DNA from: Kribbella catacumbae DSM 19601
Lineage (GTDB): Bacteria; Actinomycetota; Actinomycetes; Propionibacteriales; Kribbellaceae
DNA length: 56,761 nt
Direction of reading: 5' to 3'
Assembly (NCBI RefSeq): GCF_000372465.1
Contig: NZ_AQUZ01000049.1
Coordinates: forward strand, 8,543 to 65,303
The position numbers were made by a program, and so were the translations under genes. The notes below the pieces were generated by a model. That model was not told where the DNA came from. It was given only the letters and a program-made list of their open reading frames with translations, and ran no database searches. Shown here in pieces: positions 33,805 to 41,971 of the stretch. Position 1 is the first letter of the stretch, and every line of letters starts with the position of its first letter.

Positions 33805-34794
33805 ATGCACGTATCGATGTCGGCGTGGATCATCACCATCGCCGCCCTGCTGGCCCTGCTGGTGCTGGACTTCCTGATCGTGGCGCGGAAGCCGCACGAA
33901 CCGTCCCTGCGCGAGGCGACCCTGTGGGTGACCTTCTACGTCGGCATCGCGCTGGCCTTCGGCGTCGGGCTGACGCTGGTGGCCGGGGGCCAGTCCGGTG
34001 GGGAGTTCTTCGCCGGCTGGCTGACGGAGTACTCGCTGTCGGTCGACAACCTGTTCGTCTTCATCATCATCATGGGCCGGTTCGCCGTCCCCCGGCAGTA
34101 CCAGCAGAAGGTGCTGCTGGTCGGCGTCGCGCTCGCCCTGGTGATGCGCGGCATCTTCATCGCCCTCGGCGCTGAGGCGATCTCGCACTTCAACTGGATC
34201 TTCTTCGGCTTCGGCGCCTTCTTGATCTTCACCGCGTGGAAGCTGGCCACCTCGAAGGAGGAAGAGGAGTTCAAGGAGAACATCGTCCTGGTCAAGGTGC
34301 GCAAGGTGCTGCCGACGACCGCGGAGTACCACCAGGCGAAGCTGACCACGAAGGTCGACGGCAACCGGTTCGCGACCCCGATGCTGATCGTGATGATCGC
34401 GATCGGTACGACGGACCTGCTCTTCGCGCTCGACTCGATCCCGGCGATCTTCGGGCTGACCGACCATGCGTACCTGGTGTTCACCGCCAACGCGTTCGCG
34501 CTGATGGGGTTGCGGCAGCTGTTCTTCCTGATCGGCGGCTTGCTGGATCGGCTGGTCTACCTGTCCTACGGGCTGTCCGTCGTGCTGGGCTTCATCGGCG
34601 TGAAGCTCATCCTCGAGGCGCTGCACCACCAGGGCGTCGGCTGGGCGCCGGAGATCCCGATCGTCGTTTCGCTGTCGGTCATCCTCGGCACGCTCACGAT
34701 CACCGCCGTCGCCAGCCTGCTGAAGTCCCGCCACGACGACCGCGCCGCCCTGAACGAGCCGGTCCCCGTAGCGGAAGAAGTCCCCGCCGAGTGA
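33805..34794 (+). CDS. TerC-family integral membrane protein (Alx/YceF-like)
   Basis: A 329-residue membrane protein with about 8-9 TM helices. TerC hallmarks are present: FFAGWLTEYSLSVDNLFVFIIIM with the conserved acidic residues in the membrane, and TDLLFALDSIPAIFGLT. The family is linked to Mn2+ export, metal homeostasis of exported enzymes and tellurite resistance. GGAGG lies 5 nt before the ATG. It ends the plus-strand run from the ThDP gene, 74 nt behind the small membrane protein, so it may be partly co-transcribed. No yybP-ykoY-type Mn riboswitch is recognisable before it. Confidence 0.92.
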   Translation: MHVSMSAWIITIAALLALLVLDFLIVARKPHEPSLREATLWVTFYVGIALAFGVGLTLVAGGQSGGEFFAGWLTEYSLSVDNLFVFIIIMGRFAVPRQYQQKVLLVGVALALVMRGIFIALGAEAISHFNWIFFGFGAFLIFTAWKLATSKEEEEFKENIVLVKVRKVLPTTAEYHQAKLTTKVDGNRFATPMLIVMIAIGTTDLLFALDSIPAIFGLTDHAYLVFTANAFALMGLRQLFFLIGGLLDRLVYLSYGLSVVLGFIGVKLILEALHHQGVGWAPEIPIVVSLSVILGTLTITAVASLLKSRHDDRAALNEPVPVAEEVPAE

Positions 34795-34801
34795 TCAGCT
34801 C

Positions 34802-34894
34802 TTTGGTGTGCAAGCCCACGTGTGGTGGGCTTGAACACCAAACGGTGGCCGTGAACAAGGTGTGCGGTGTTCACAGCCACCGTTTGGTGTTCAA
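34802..34894. terminator. Nested convergent hairpins between terC and gntR-type gene
   Basis: Two mutually exclusive structures share bases. A first hairpin spans 34802-34842 (outer 8 bp, inner 8 bp). A second spans 34831-34894, with arms of 27 nt differing at one pair (C34850/A34875) around a 10-base loop. It lies between convergent genes and should block read-through both ways. Confidence 0.75.
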
Positions 34895-34953
34895 GGTGTC
34901 AGCTTCGGGCGCGGCGCTTGCTTGCGGGCGCGGCAGCCCGTAGTACGGGTGGG

Positions 34954-35712
34954 TCAGTCTGTGGTGCGGCGGCGGCGGGTGGGCTTCTTCTCGACGACCG
35001 GTGTCTGCTCGGGCGCGGCGCCGGCCTGGAGTTCGTGGTAGGCCTTGCGGGTGTGCTCGGTGTGCTCGCGCATGATCTGCGCGGCCTTGTCCTCGTCGCC
35101 GTCGCTGATCGCCTTCACCAGCCGGGTGTGCTCACGCCAGGAGGCGGCACCACGGACCGGCGCGACGGGCGTGTAGTACCAGCGCACGCGGCGGTCGACC
35201 TGACCGGCGAAGTCGACCAGGAAGCGATTCCCGGACATCTCGGTGATCAGCCCGTGCAGCTCGGCGTTGGTCCGGACGGCACCGTCGATGTCGCCGCTCT
35301 CCTGCAGACCCGCGCCGACCTTGCAGAGCTCCTTGAGCTTCGCCACGGCGTCCTTGTCGGGGTTGCGGGCGGCCAGTCGCGCGGACTCGGACTCGAGCGC
35401 GGCGCGGGCGGCCAGCAGTTGATCCACCTCGTCCTCGGCAGGCACGTGCACCATCGCGCCGAAGCCCGGCCGCAGATCCACCCAGCCTTCGTTGTTGAGC
35501 CGCTGGAGAGCCTCCCGGACCGGCTGACGGGAGACGCCGAGCATGCCGGCCAACTCCACCTCGACGAGGTGACGGCCACGCTCCAGCGTGCCGTCGATGA
35601 TCATCTCGGTGAGGGCCTCGTAGACCGACTCACGCAGCGGCGTCGGGCGCTTGACGTGCCGGACGCCGGGGGAGTCGGAGGTGGCATCCGGGCCCGCGCT
35701 GATTGTCGTCAT
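34954..35712 (-). CDS. FadR-subfamily GntR transcriptional regulator
   Basis: A 252-residue regulator with an N-terminal winged helix (RESVYEALTEMIIDGTLERG, LAGMLGVSRQPVREALQRLNNEGWV) and a C-terminal FCD helical domain (LHGLITEMSGN, WREHTRLVKAISDGDEDKAAQIMREH) that usually binds an acid ligand through metal-holding His/Asp residues. I start at the ATG at 35712 with AAGGA upstream; an upstream codon at 35751 falls in the operator. A perfect 31-bp palindrome sits 34 nt before the start, a likely autoregulatory site. Its position in the oxalate region makes it the leading candidate to read the dispersed GYATRCnGYATRC sites, with oxalate, glyoxylate or a CoA-derived acid as ligand; this is inference. 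Confidence 0.9.
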   Translation of the reverse strand: MTTISAGPDATSDSPGVRHVKRPTPLRESVYEALTEMIIDGTLERGRHLVEVELAGMLGVSRQPVREALQRLNNEGWVDLRPGFGAMVHVPAEDEVDQLLAARAALESESARLAARNPDKDAVAKLKELCKVGAGLQESGDIDGAVRTNAELHGLITEMSGNRFLVDFAGQVDRRVRWYYTPVAPVRGAASWREHTRLVKAISDGDEDKAAQIMREHTEHTRKAYHELQAGAAPEQTPVVEKKPTRRRRTTD

Positions 35713-35745
35713 GAGGTCCTTCCCCGCTGGTGGTGGAGAAACAAA

Positions 35746-35776
35746 TGGCACTTGGTAGACAGTCTACCAAGTGCCA
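35746..35776. promoter_or_regulatory. Perfect 31-bp palindrome, GntR autoregulatory operator candidate
   Basis: TGGCACTTGGTAGAC-a-GTCTACCAAGTGCCA is symmetric at all 15 pairs around A35761. The inner TTGGTnnnnnnnnnACCAA resembles FadR-type operators. It lies 34 nt upstream of the regulator start. A one-base centre argues for protein binding rather than an RNA hairpin. Confidence 0.75.
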
Positions 35777-35895
35777 GGGCTACTGCGCTTCTTATCGGCC
35801 TGCTCCCGGTGCTCCGGATCCTGCATTCTGCCCCGCGGGGAGTCCGCCGCCACGGATTGAACGCGTCTGTCCGGAGCACCGATCGGGTCTATTGA

Positions 35896-36060
35896 TCAGG
35901 CGGCGGAGGTCACGCGCTCCGACTGCCGCTCGCCATCGGTGTGCTGGTTGTCGTCGTGCTGCTGGAGCTCGACGTCGATGTCCAGCTCCTTTTGCAGCTC
36001 CGGTGCATCCGGGAACTGCGGCCGGGCCGCCAGAGCGCCGAACCTACGGGTGAAGATCAT
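35896..36060 (-). CDS. 54-residue acidic small protein in the oxalate/formate region
   Basis: I recognise no family. ATG at 36060 follows AGGAGAGGCAGAA, a strong ribosome binding site. The product starts MIFTRRFGALAARPQFPD and continues with ELQKELDIDVELQQHDDNQ, acidic and Gln/Asp-rich, ending VTSAA. It has no TM helix. Its promoter region has site E, 26 nt before the start, and shares the stretch GTATGCAGTAG-C/T-CAG with the transporter promoter at 24035, so it looks like a member of the same regulon. Bases 35777-35895 downstream hold no other feature. Confidence 0.6.
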   Translation of the reverse strand: MIFTRRFGALAARPQFPDAPELQKELDIDVELQQHDDNQHTDGERQSERVTSAA

Positions 36061-36086
36061 TTCTGCCTCTCCTAGTCGCTAATACT

Positions 36087-36099
36087 GGCTACTGCATAC
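36087..36099 (-). promoter_or_regulatory. Operator site E (weaker) before the small ORF
   Basis: On the minus strand GTATGCAGTAGCC matches the first half of GYATRCnGYATRC fully and the second at four of six bases. Confidence 0.45.
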
Positions 36100-36137
36100 A
36101 TTCAACCAGCCGTACTCGCCGGTTATGCCCGCATCTC

Positions 36138-36174
36138 ACGTGATCCCGGTTACGTGCGACGTGATCCCGCTTAC
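36138..36174. repeat. Two direct repeats spaced 21 bp
   Basis: ACGTGATCCCGGTTAC (36138-36153) and ACGTGATCCCGCTTAC (36159-36174) differ at one base and start 21 bp apart, two helical turns. They lie between the formate dehydrogenase stop and the small ORF promoter, a possible activator site. Confidence 0.65.
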
Positions 36175-36185
36175 AACACAGGGCA

Positions 36186-37346
36186 CTAGGACTTGGTGGA
36201 GTACGAGTGGGCGCCGGCACCGGCCAATCGGCCGCCGTCGACGATCAGGTACTCGTCGCGGATCGGCGTACCGGCGAAGAACGACTCGAGGATCTCCCGG
36301 GTGCCGGCGGCGTACCGGGTCTGGGCGGACAGCGACGAGCCGGAGATGTGCGGGGTCATGCCGTGGTGCGGCATGGTCCGCCACGGGTGGTCCGCCGGTG
36401 CGGGCTGCGGGAACCAGACGTCACCGGCGTACCCGGCGAGCTGGCCGCTGCGCAGGGCGCGGTCGATGGCGTCCCGGTCGGCGATCTTGGCGCGGGCGGT
36501 GTTGATCAGGTAGGTGCCGCGCTTCATCGTGGCGATCAGGTCGTCGTTGAACAGTCCCTCGGTCTCGGGGTGCAGGGGAGCGTTGACGGTGACGACATCG
36601 CAGTACGGCACCATGCTCGCGGTGTCGGGGTGGAAGGTGAGGTTGAGCTCGCGCTCGATCGACTCGGGCAGGCGGTGCCGGTCGGTGTAGTGCAGCTTGA
36701 CGTCGAAGGGCGCGAGCCGGCGCAGTACGGCCAGACCGATCCGGCCGGCCGCGACGGTGCCGACGTGCATGCCTTCGAGGTCGTACGACCGCGAGACGCA
36801 GTCGGCGATGTCCCAGCCGCCGTCCAGCACCACCTGGTGGGACGGGAGATAGTTGCGGACCAGGCCGAGGATCATCATCACCACGTGCTCGGCGACGCTG
36901 ATGCTGTTGCAATAGGTGACCTCGGCAACGGTTACCTGGTGGGCGATCGCGGCGTCCAGGTCGACGTGGTCCGAGCCGATGCCGGCGGTGATCGCGAGCT
37001 TGAGGTTCGGCGCCTTGGCGATCCGCTCCGCGGTCAGGTACGCCGGCCAGAACGGCTGCGAGATCACCACGTCGGTGTCGGACAGCTCCTGGTCGAGGAC
37101 CGAGTTCTCGCCTTCCTTGTCGGACGTGACGACGAGCGTGTGGCCATGGCTCTCCAGGAAACTGCGCAGTCCGAGTTCGCCGGAGACGCTGCCGAGCAGG
37201 TGGCCTGGGGTGAAGTCGATCGCCTTGGGAGTCGGCGCGGTCTGGCCGCCCGGGTAGGAGCTGATGGTCGGGATGTCGTCCCGCGCATAGCTCGTGGGGT
37301 AGCCGTCCTTCGGGTCGTCGTACAGCACACACAAGACCTTGGCCAT
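36186..37346 (-). CDS. fdh: NAD-dependent formate dehydrogenase
   Basis: A 386-residue cofactor-simple, soluble enzyme of the D-2-hydroxyacid dehydrogenase superfamily oxidising formate to CO2 with NAD+. Diagnostic blocks: the Rossmann loop VAAGRIGLAVLRRL, the NAD-selecting Asp in HYTDRHRLP, NARAKI, GDVWFPQPAPADHPWR with the catalytic Gln, and TPHISGSSLSAQ with the catalytic His. PQPAPADHPWR is specific to formate dehydrogenases. The ATG at 37346 has GGAG upstream; a TTG at 37361 overlaps that site. It disposes of formate left by Frc/Oxc chemistry and yields NADH. A hairpin ends just before the ribosome binding site. Confidence 0.95.
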   Translation of the reverse strand: MAKVLCVLYDDPKDGYPTSYARDDIPTISSYPGGQTAPTPKAIDFTPGHLLGSVSGELGLRSFLESHGHTLVVTSDKEGENSVLDQELSDTDVVISQPFWPAYLTAERIAKAPNLKLAITAGIGSDHVDLDAAIAHQVTVAEVTYCNSISVAEHVVMMILGLVRNYLPSHQVVLDGGWDIADCVSRSYDLEGMHVGTVAAGRIGLAVLRRLAPFDVKLHYTDRHRLPESIERELNLTFHPDTASMVPYCDVVTVNAPLHPETEGLFNDDLIATMKRGTYLINTARAKIADRDAIDRALRSGQLAGYAGDVWFPQPAPADHPWRTMPHHGMTPHISGSSLSAQTRYAAGTREILESFFAGTPIRDEYLIVDGGRLAGAGAHSYSTKS

Positions 37347-37361
37347 GATGGGCAACTCCAA

Positions 37362-37390
37362 CGGTTGAAGGGTCTTCGGTCCTTCAACCG
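37362..37390 (-). terminator. Hairpin between lysR-type and fdh genes
   Basis: CGGTTGAAGG (37362-37371) pairs perfectly with CCTTCAACCG (37381-37390), loop 9 bases. On the minus strand it ends right at the fdh ribosome binding site (TTGGAG), so it could end lysR transcription, gate fdh translation or be an operator. Confidence 0.55.
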
Positions 37391-37451
37391 TGCGCGCTGA
37401 TGCCTGCCGGCGTCCAAGACTTGCTCGCTATCTCGGGATAGGTCCGCGCTA

Positions 37452-38402
37452 TCAGGTGAGCTGAGGGGAATAGCCCGAACCCATCAGGTGAACGTCGAGG
37501 AGCTCGTCCAGTGCGGTGTGTACGCCGGCCTGGCGGGCGACGTCGAGCAGGGCGCGGGCCAGGACGGGTTCGGGGCTTCGCGCGGCGATCACCAGGCCGA
37601 CGCGCGGGCCGTGCGCGGGACTCTTCAGCGGGACGACCTTCATCCCGGCCGGTACGCCGAACATGTGCAGCCACGCGTGCGAGATGACCGTCGACCAGTG
37701 GTTACCGCGCAGGTGGCTGTAGAGCCCGGAGACCGTGTCGCTCTCGATCGCGGGGGTTGCCGTGACGCCGTCGTCGGTGAAGTACCCGTTCATGATCCGG
37801 CGGTTCCGCATCTGTGGCGACAACAGGCACAGCGAGAGCTCGGACACCTGCGCCCAGGTTGCCACCGGCAACTCGGCCAGCGCGCCCTCCTCGGGGGTCA
37901 GCAGCAGATACCGCTCCTCGTACAAAGGGGTTTTGCGGACCTGGCCGAGGGTGTCGTCGTCGAGGTACGTCATCGCGACGTCGAGCTCGAACTCGGCGAG
38001 CTTCTGGGTGATGTCGCGCGAGGAGAGCGACTCCAGCGTCACCCGCGCCTGGCCGTGCCGCTCGCAGAACGGGGTGGTCAGCAACGAGACGACGGGCATC
38101 GCGGTGGGGATCGCGCCGAGCCGGAGCGTGCCGGTCAGGCCGCCGCGCATCACGGACAGCTCGTGCCGCAGCGCGTCCCGCTCGGCCAGGATTCGCTGCG
38201 CCCAGAGCAGTACGCGTTCGCCCTCGGGGGTGAGGCCCTCGAAACGGCGGCCGCGGCGGACGATCGGTACATCCAGTTCCTGCTCGAGCTTGCGGATCGC
38301 CGCGGACAGCGACGGCTGGGACACGTAACAGGCGTCAGCGGCCCGGGCGAAGTGCCGCTCCCGGGCAAGCGAGACGAGGTACTCGAGCTGGCGCAGCAGC
38401 AT
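37452..38402 (-). CDS. LysR-family transcriptional regulator
   Basis: A 316-residue regulator. The N-terminal helix-turn-helix is LLRQLEYLVSLARERHFARAADACYVSQPSLSAAIRKLEQEL, followed by a linker helix and a two-lobe effector domain starting near GTLRLGAIPTAMP. It is directly upstream of fdh in the same direction (105-nt gap) and so is the best candidate activator for formate use, with formate or an oxalate-pathway acid as effector by inference. TGTATACA at 38466-38473, 64 nt before its start, may be its own site. Confidence 0.9.
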   Translation of the reverse strand: MLLRQLEYLVSLARERHFARAADACYVSQPSLSAAIRKLEQELDVPIVRRGRRFEGLTPEGERVLLWAQRILAERDALRHELSVMRGGLTGTLRLGAIPTAMPVVSLLTTPFCERHGQARVTLESLSSRDITQKLAEFELDVAMTYLDDDTLGQVRKTPLYEERYLLLTPEEGALAELPVATWAQVSELSLCLLSPQMRNRRIMNGYFTDDGVTATPAIESDTVSGLYSHLRGNHWSTVISHAWLHMFGVPAGMKVVPLKSPAHGPRVGLVIAARSPEPVLARALLDVARQAGVHTALDELLDVHLMGSGYSPQLT

Positions 38403-38465
38403 GGCGGCTCAGCCCGCGCTTCCCGGACTGCTGCCATCGATCGAGGCGACAGAATACCGTTCGTC

Positions 38466-38473
38466 TGTATACA
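38466..38473. promoter_or_regulatory. Palindrome TGTATACA upstream of the lysR-type gene
   Basis: An 8-bp perfect palindrome that shares GTATAC with site A. It may belong to the same regulon or to LysR autoregulation. Short, so weak evidence. Confidence 0.3.
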
Positions 38474-38606
38474 TAATCCAACACTACGCGGTCTCGCCAA
38501 GCGCGGGAAGACGCCAGCTGTGATCCAAGTCACAATGAAGGTCCAGGGAGTTGACCGAAGCCGATGCGGACGATGCCTCAGCCGGTCTCGGATCGGCTAG
38601 GGCGGG

Positions 38607-38700
38607 TGCGGACCGCCACCACTGTCGAACCCGCCGCCAACGCCCCGATACGCCGAGGGAAGCGTTTGCTGGCGAGGTTCGGTAGTGGTGGCCGTCCGCA
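38607..38700. repeat. Imperfect long inverted repeat upstream of the PQQ dehydrogenase gene
   Basis: Bases 38607-38643 are an imperfect reverse complement of 38663-38700 (TGCGGAC-c/g-GCCACCACT, CGAACC, GCC, GC blocks match). It could fold into a roughly 37-bp bulged stem. The gap 38403-38880 holds no gene otherwise. Confidence 0.65.
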
Positions 38701-38880
38701 TCGCAACCGGCAGTACTCGCTCAGAGCCGTAGCGGAGTCGGGGCAGACCACTAGTCGTTCTGGTCTTGCGCGCGGCGGGATGCGTTGTCACTCTGAGCTC
38801 ACCTCGATGCGTCTTCGCCGGGGGGCGAGGAATGGCCTGGACATCGAGGTATCGGCAGCTTGTTGCCAGTGGGGGAACAG

Positions 38881-41800
38881 ATGCGCGGCTCGATTTTTCC
38901 TGCTCGCCTGCTGGCGACAGCTTTCGTCTTGATGCTTGTACCGCTGGCGGTCGTGGCTGGACCCGCAGCTCCTGCAGGCGCGGCGGTCGTGCCGAGCGGC
39001 TTCAGCGAGCAGGTGGTCTTCAGCGGTTTGGTGAACCCGACGAACGTCGCGTTCGCGGCCAACGGTCAGGTGTTCATCGCCGAGAAGAGCGGTCTCATCA
39101 AGGTCTTCGACTCGCTGGAGGATATTACTCCGACCGTGTTCGCCGACCTGCGGACCAAGGTCCACAACTATTGGGACCGCGGAGTGCTCGGACTTGCGCT
39201 GCATCCCGGTTTCCCAGCGGACCCACGGGTGTACGTGCTCTACACCTACGACGGTCTGATCGGTGGGCCGTCCCCCAAGTGGGGAACTCCTGCCACGACT
39301 GACGACCCCTGCCCGTCACCACCGGGCCCGACGAGCGACGGCTGCCAGGTCAGCGGGCGGTTGTCAGTACTGACGCCAACGGGTACGGCGATCGCCGAAC
39401 AGGTGCTCGTCGAGGACTGGTGTCAGCAGTTCCCCAGCCACTCGATCGGCTCTATCGGGTTCGGATCGGACGGCATGCTCTATGCCACCGGCGGCGACGG
39501 GGCCAGTTTCAGCTACGCCGACTACGGTCAGGACAGCTACCCAGCCTCGGACGCCACTCCCGACAATCCGTGTGGCGATCCGCCGTCGCCGATCGGTACT
39601 GCGCTCGCACCGCCGGCTGCCGCGGGCGGCGCCTTGCGTGCTCAGGATGTGCGGACCGCTGGGGATCCCACCGGACTTTCCGGCTCGCTCATCCGGATCG
39701 ATCCAGACACCGGTTATGCCGCGCCCGGCAACCCGCAGTACGGCAGCACCGATCCCAACACGCGCCGGATCGTGAGTCACGGCCTCCGCAACCCGATGCG
39801 GTTCGCCTTCCGGCCGGGGACGAACGAGATCTGGATCGGAGATGTTGGCTGGAATGCCTGGGAGGAGATCGATCGGGTGGTCAGCCCGACCGCAGGGGTG
39901 ACCAACTTCGGCTGGCCGTGCTACGAGGGGACCGGCCGTCAGAGCGGCTACGACGGGGCCGATCTGACGCTTTGTGAGAATCTCTACGCCGCCGGCAGCG
40001 GAGCCGTGGCAGCCCCGTTCTTCGCCTACCAGCACGACGCCAAGGTCGTGGCGGGCGAGAGCTGCAGCAGTGGCAGTTCGTCCATCGCCGGCCTGGCGTT
40101 CTACCCGGACGGCAACTACCCCGCGGCGTACGACGGAGCACTCTTCTTCGCCGACTACAGCCGCAAATGCGTGTGGGCGATGCGGCCTGGAGCCAACGGG
40201 CTTCCCAACCCGTCGGACATCGTCACCTTCGCCTCGGGCTACGGCACCACCGCGCTACAGGCCGGGCCAGGTGGCGACATCTTCGCCGTCGACTACGACA
40301 ACGGCCGGCTTGTCCGCTACGTCTACAGCGCCACCAACAACCCGCCCACCGCGGTGATCGACGCCAACCCCGACAGCGGAAACACCCCGCTCACCGTGTC
40401 GTTCGACGCGACCGCCTCCAACGACGCCGACGGCGATCCACTCACCTATGCCTGGGATCTGGACGGGGACGGTCAGTACGACGACTCGACCGCGGCGACA
40501 GCGCAGTACACCTACACCACGGGCGGCACCGTCATGGTGGGGCTGCGAGTGGACGACGGCCGGGGCGGGACCGATACCGTTGCGACGCAGATCAGCGTGG
40601 GCAACACCGCACCGACCGCGACGATCACCGCGCCCAGCCCTGGGACCACCTGGAAGGTCGGCGACAAGATCGCGTTCTCCGGTACGGCCGGCGATCCGGA
40701 GCAGGGCACCCTGCCGGCCTCGGCGTTGACGTGGACGCTCATCATGCAGCACTGCCCGAGCGACTGCCACGCCCATCAGATCACCACGATGACCGGCACG
40801 AGCGGCACCTTCACCGCACCTGATCACGAACACCCGTCCTACTTGGAGTTGCGGCTCACCGCCACGGACTCCGGTGGCCTCGTCGACACCAAGAGCGTCC
40901 GGCTGGATCCGAAGACCAGTGCCCTCACGTTCGCGTCGCAACCATCCGGCCTGCCGCTGACCTACCTGGCGACCACGGCAGCAGCACCCTTCACCCGTAC
41001 GGCGATTGTGGGATCCAGCGGCTCCCTTTCGTCCGCGTTGCTGCAGCTCTCCGCCAACAACATCTACCGCTTCTCGTCGTGGTCCGACAGCGGGACCCGC
41101 ACGCACAACTTCATTGCTCCCGCGTCTCCGACGACCTATACAGCCATCTACCGCGCCAAGCGCAACCTGGCGCTGAACCGCCCGGTCACGGTATCCAGCT
41201 TCGCAAGTACGGCTGCCGGAGGGCCGAAGGCGGTCGACGGTTCCATGTCCACCGCATGGACGAGCGCCGGCGCCGATCCACAGCGGCTTCAGATCGACCT
41301 CGGCATCGCCCACAGCGTTGACCGGGTCATGCTCAACTGGGCGGCGGCGTACGGTAAGGCCTACGCCATCCAACTGTCGACCAACGGGACTACTTGGGTC
41401 CCCGTCTACTCGACCACCACCGGAGACGGCGGTGTCGATCACGTCACCTTCGCCGCGACCGAGACCCGGTACGTGCGGATCGAAGGCACCACGCGCGGCA
41501 CCGCGGGCGGCTACTCGCTCTCGGAGGCGGGTGTTTTCGGCGACACCGGCGTGATCACCGGAGTGGCCGGCCAATGTGTCGACGTGTATCGAGCCGGTAC
41601 CGCCAATGGCACCGCCGTCATCCTCTGGACCTGCCACAGTGCTGGGGTCAACCAGCGGTGGACTCAGTTCGAAGATGGCACGCTCCGTTCGCTGGGCAGG
41701 TGCCTGGATGCACGCGGCACCGCAATCCGCAGTGCGGTGGTGTTGTGGACCTGCGACAGCAGCGGCGGCCAGAAGTGGGTACCCCGCGCCGACGGGACGC

Positions 41801-41919
41801 TGCTCAACGTCCGCTCCGGACGCTGCCTGGACGCCACGGGCGGCTTCAGCGCCAACGGCACAAAACTGATCATCTACGACTGCCACACCAAGCCCAACCA
41901 GAAGTGGGTCCTGCCCTGA
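38881..41919 (+). CDS. Secreted PQQ-type sugar dehydrogenase with PKD, F5/8-type C and ricin-B domains
   Basis: A 1012-residue exported multidomain protein. A Sec signal covers residues 1-34 (MRGSIFPARLL, hydrophobic core, AGPAAPAGA). Residues 40-480 are a six-blade glucose/sorbosone dehydrogenase propeller (VAFAANGQVFIAEKSG, RGVLGLALHPGF, VSHGLRNPMRFAF, WIGDVGWNAWEEID). A PKD domain follows at about 490-565 (AWDLDGDGQYDDSTAATAQY), a linker domain, a discoidin-like CBM at 765-890 (NLALNRPVTVSSFAS) and a CBM13 trefoil to the end (GQCVDVYRAG, GRCLDARG, GRCLDATG with QKW). It probably oxidises sugars on bound polysaccharide. ATG 38881 follows GGGGGAA. No chitin/cellulose domain was seen. Confidence 0.9.
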   Translation: MRGSIFPARLLATAFVLMLVPLAVVAGPAAPAGAAVVPSGFSEQVVFSGLVNPTNVAFAANGQVFIAEKSGLIKVFDSLEDITPTVFADLRTKVHNYWDRGVLGLALHPGFPADPRVYVLYTYDGLIGGPSPKWGTPATTDDPCPSPPGPTSDGCQVSGRLSVLTPTGTAIAEQVLVEDWCQQFPSHSIGSIGFGSDGMLYATGGDGASFSYADYGQDSYPASDATPDNPCGDPPSPIGTALAPPAAAGGALRAQDVRTAGDPTGLSGSLIRIDPDTGYAAPGNPQYGSTDPNTRRIVSHGLRNPMRFAFRPGTNEIWIGDVGWNAWEEIDRVVSPTAGVTNFGWPCYEGTGRQSGYDGADLTLCENLYAAGSGAVAAPFFAYQHDAKVVAGESCSSGSSSIAGLAFYPDGNYPAAYDGALFFADYSRKCVWAMRPGANGLPNPSDIVTFASGYGTTALQAGPGGDIFAVDYDNGRLVRYVYSATNNPPTAVIDANPDSGNTPLTVSFDATASNDADGDPLTYAWDLDGDGQYDDSTAATAQYTYTTGGTVMVGLRVDDGRGGTDTVATQISVGNTAPTATITAPSPGTTWKVGDKIAFSGTAGDPEQGTLPASALTWTLIMQHCPSDCHAHQITTMTGTSGTFTAPDHEHPSYLELRLTATDSGGLVDTKSVRLDPKTSALTFASQPSGLPLTYLATTAAAPFTRTAIVGSSGSLSSALLQLSANNIYRFSSWSDSGTRTHNFIAPASPTTYTAIYRAKRNLALNRPVTVSSFASTAAGGPKAVDGSMSTAWTSAGADPQRLQIDLGIAHSVDRVMLNWAAAYGKAYAIQLSTNGTTWVPVYSTTTGDGGVDHVTFAATETRYVRIEGTTRGTAGGYSLSEAGVFGDTGVITGVAGQCVDVYRAGTANGTAVILWTCHSAGVNQRWTQFEDGTLRSLGRCLDARGTAIRSAVVLWTCDSSGGQKWVPRADGTLLNVRSGRCLDATGGFSANGTKLIIYDCHTKPNQKWVLP

Positions 41920-41971
41920 CCAGTGGGCGCCGCGGCCCCGCCGGCCGAGGACACCTTCTGGGGCTGACCTC

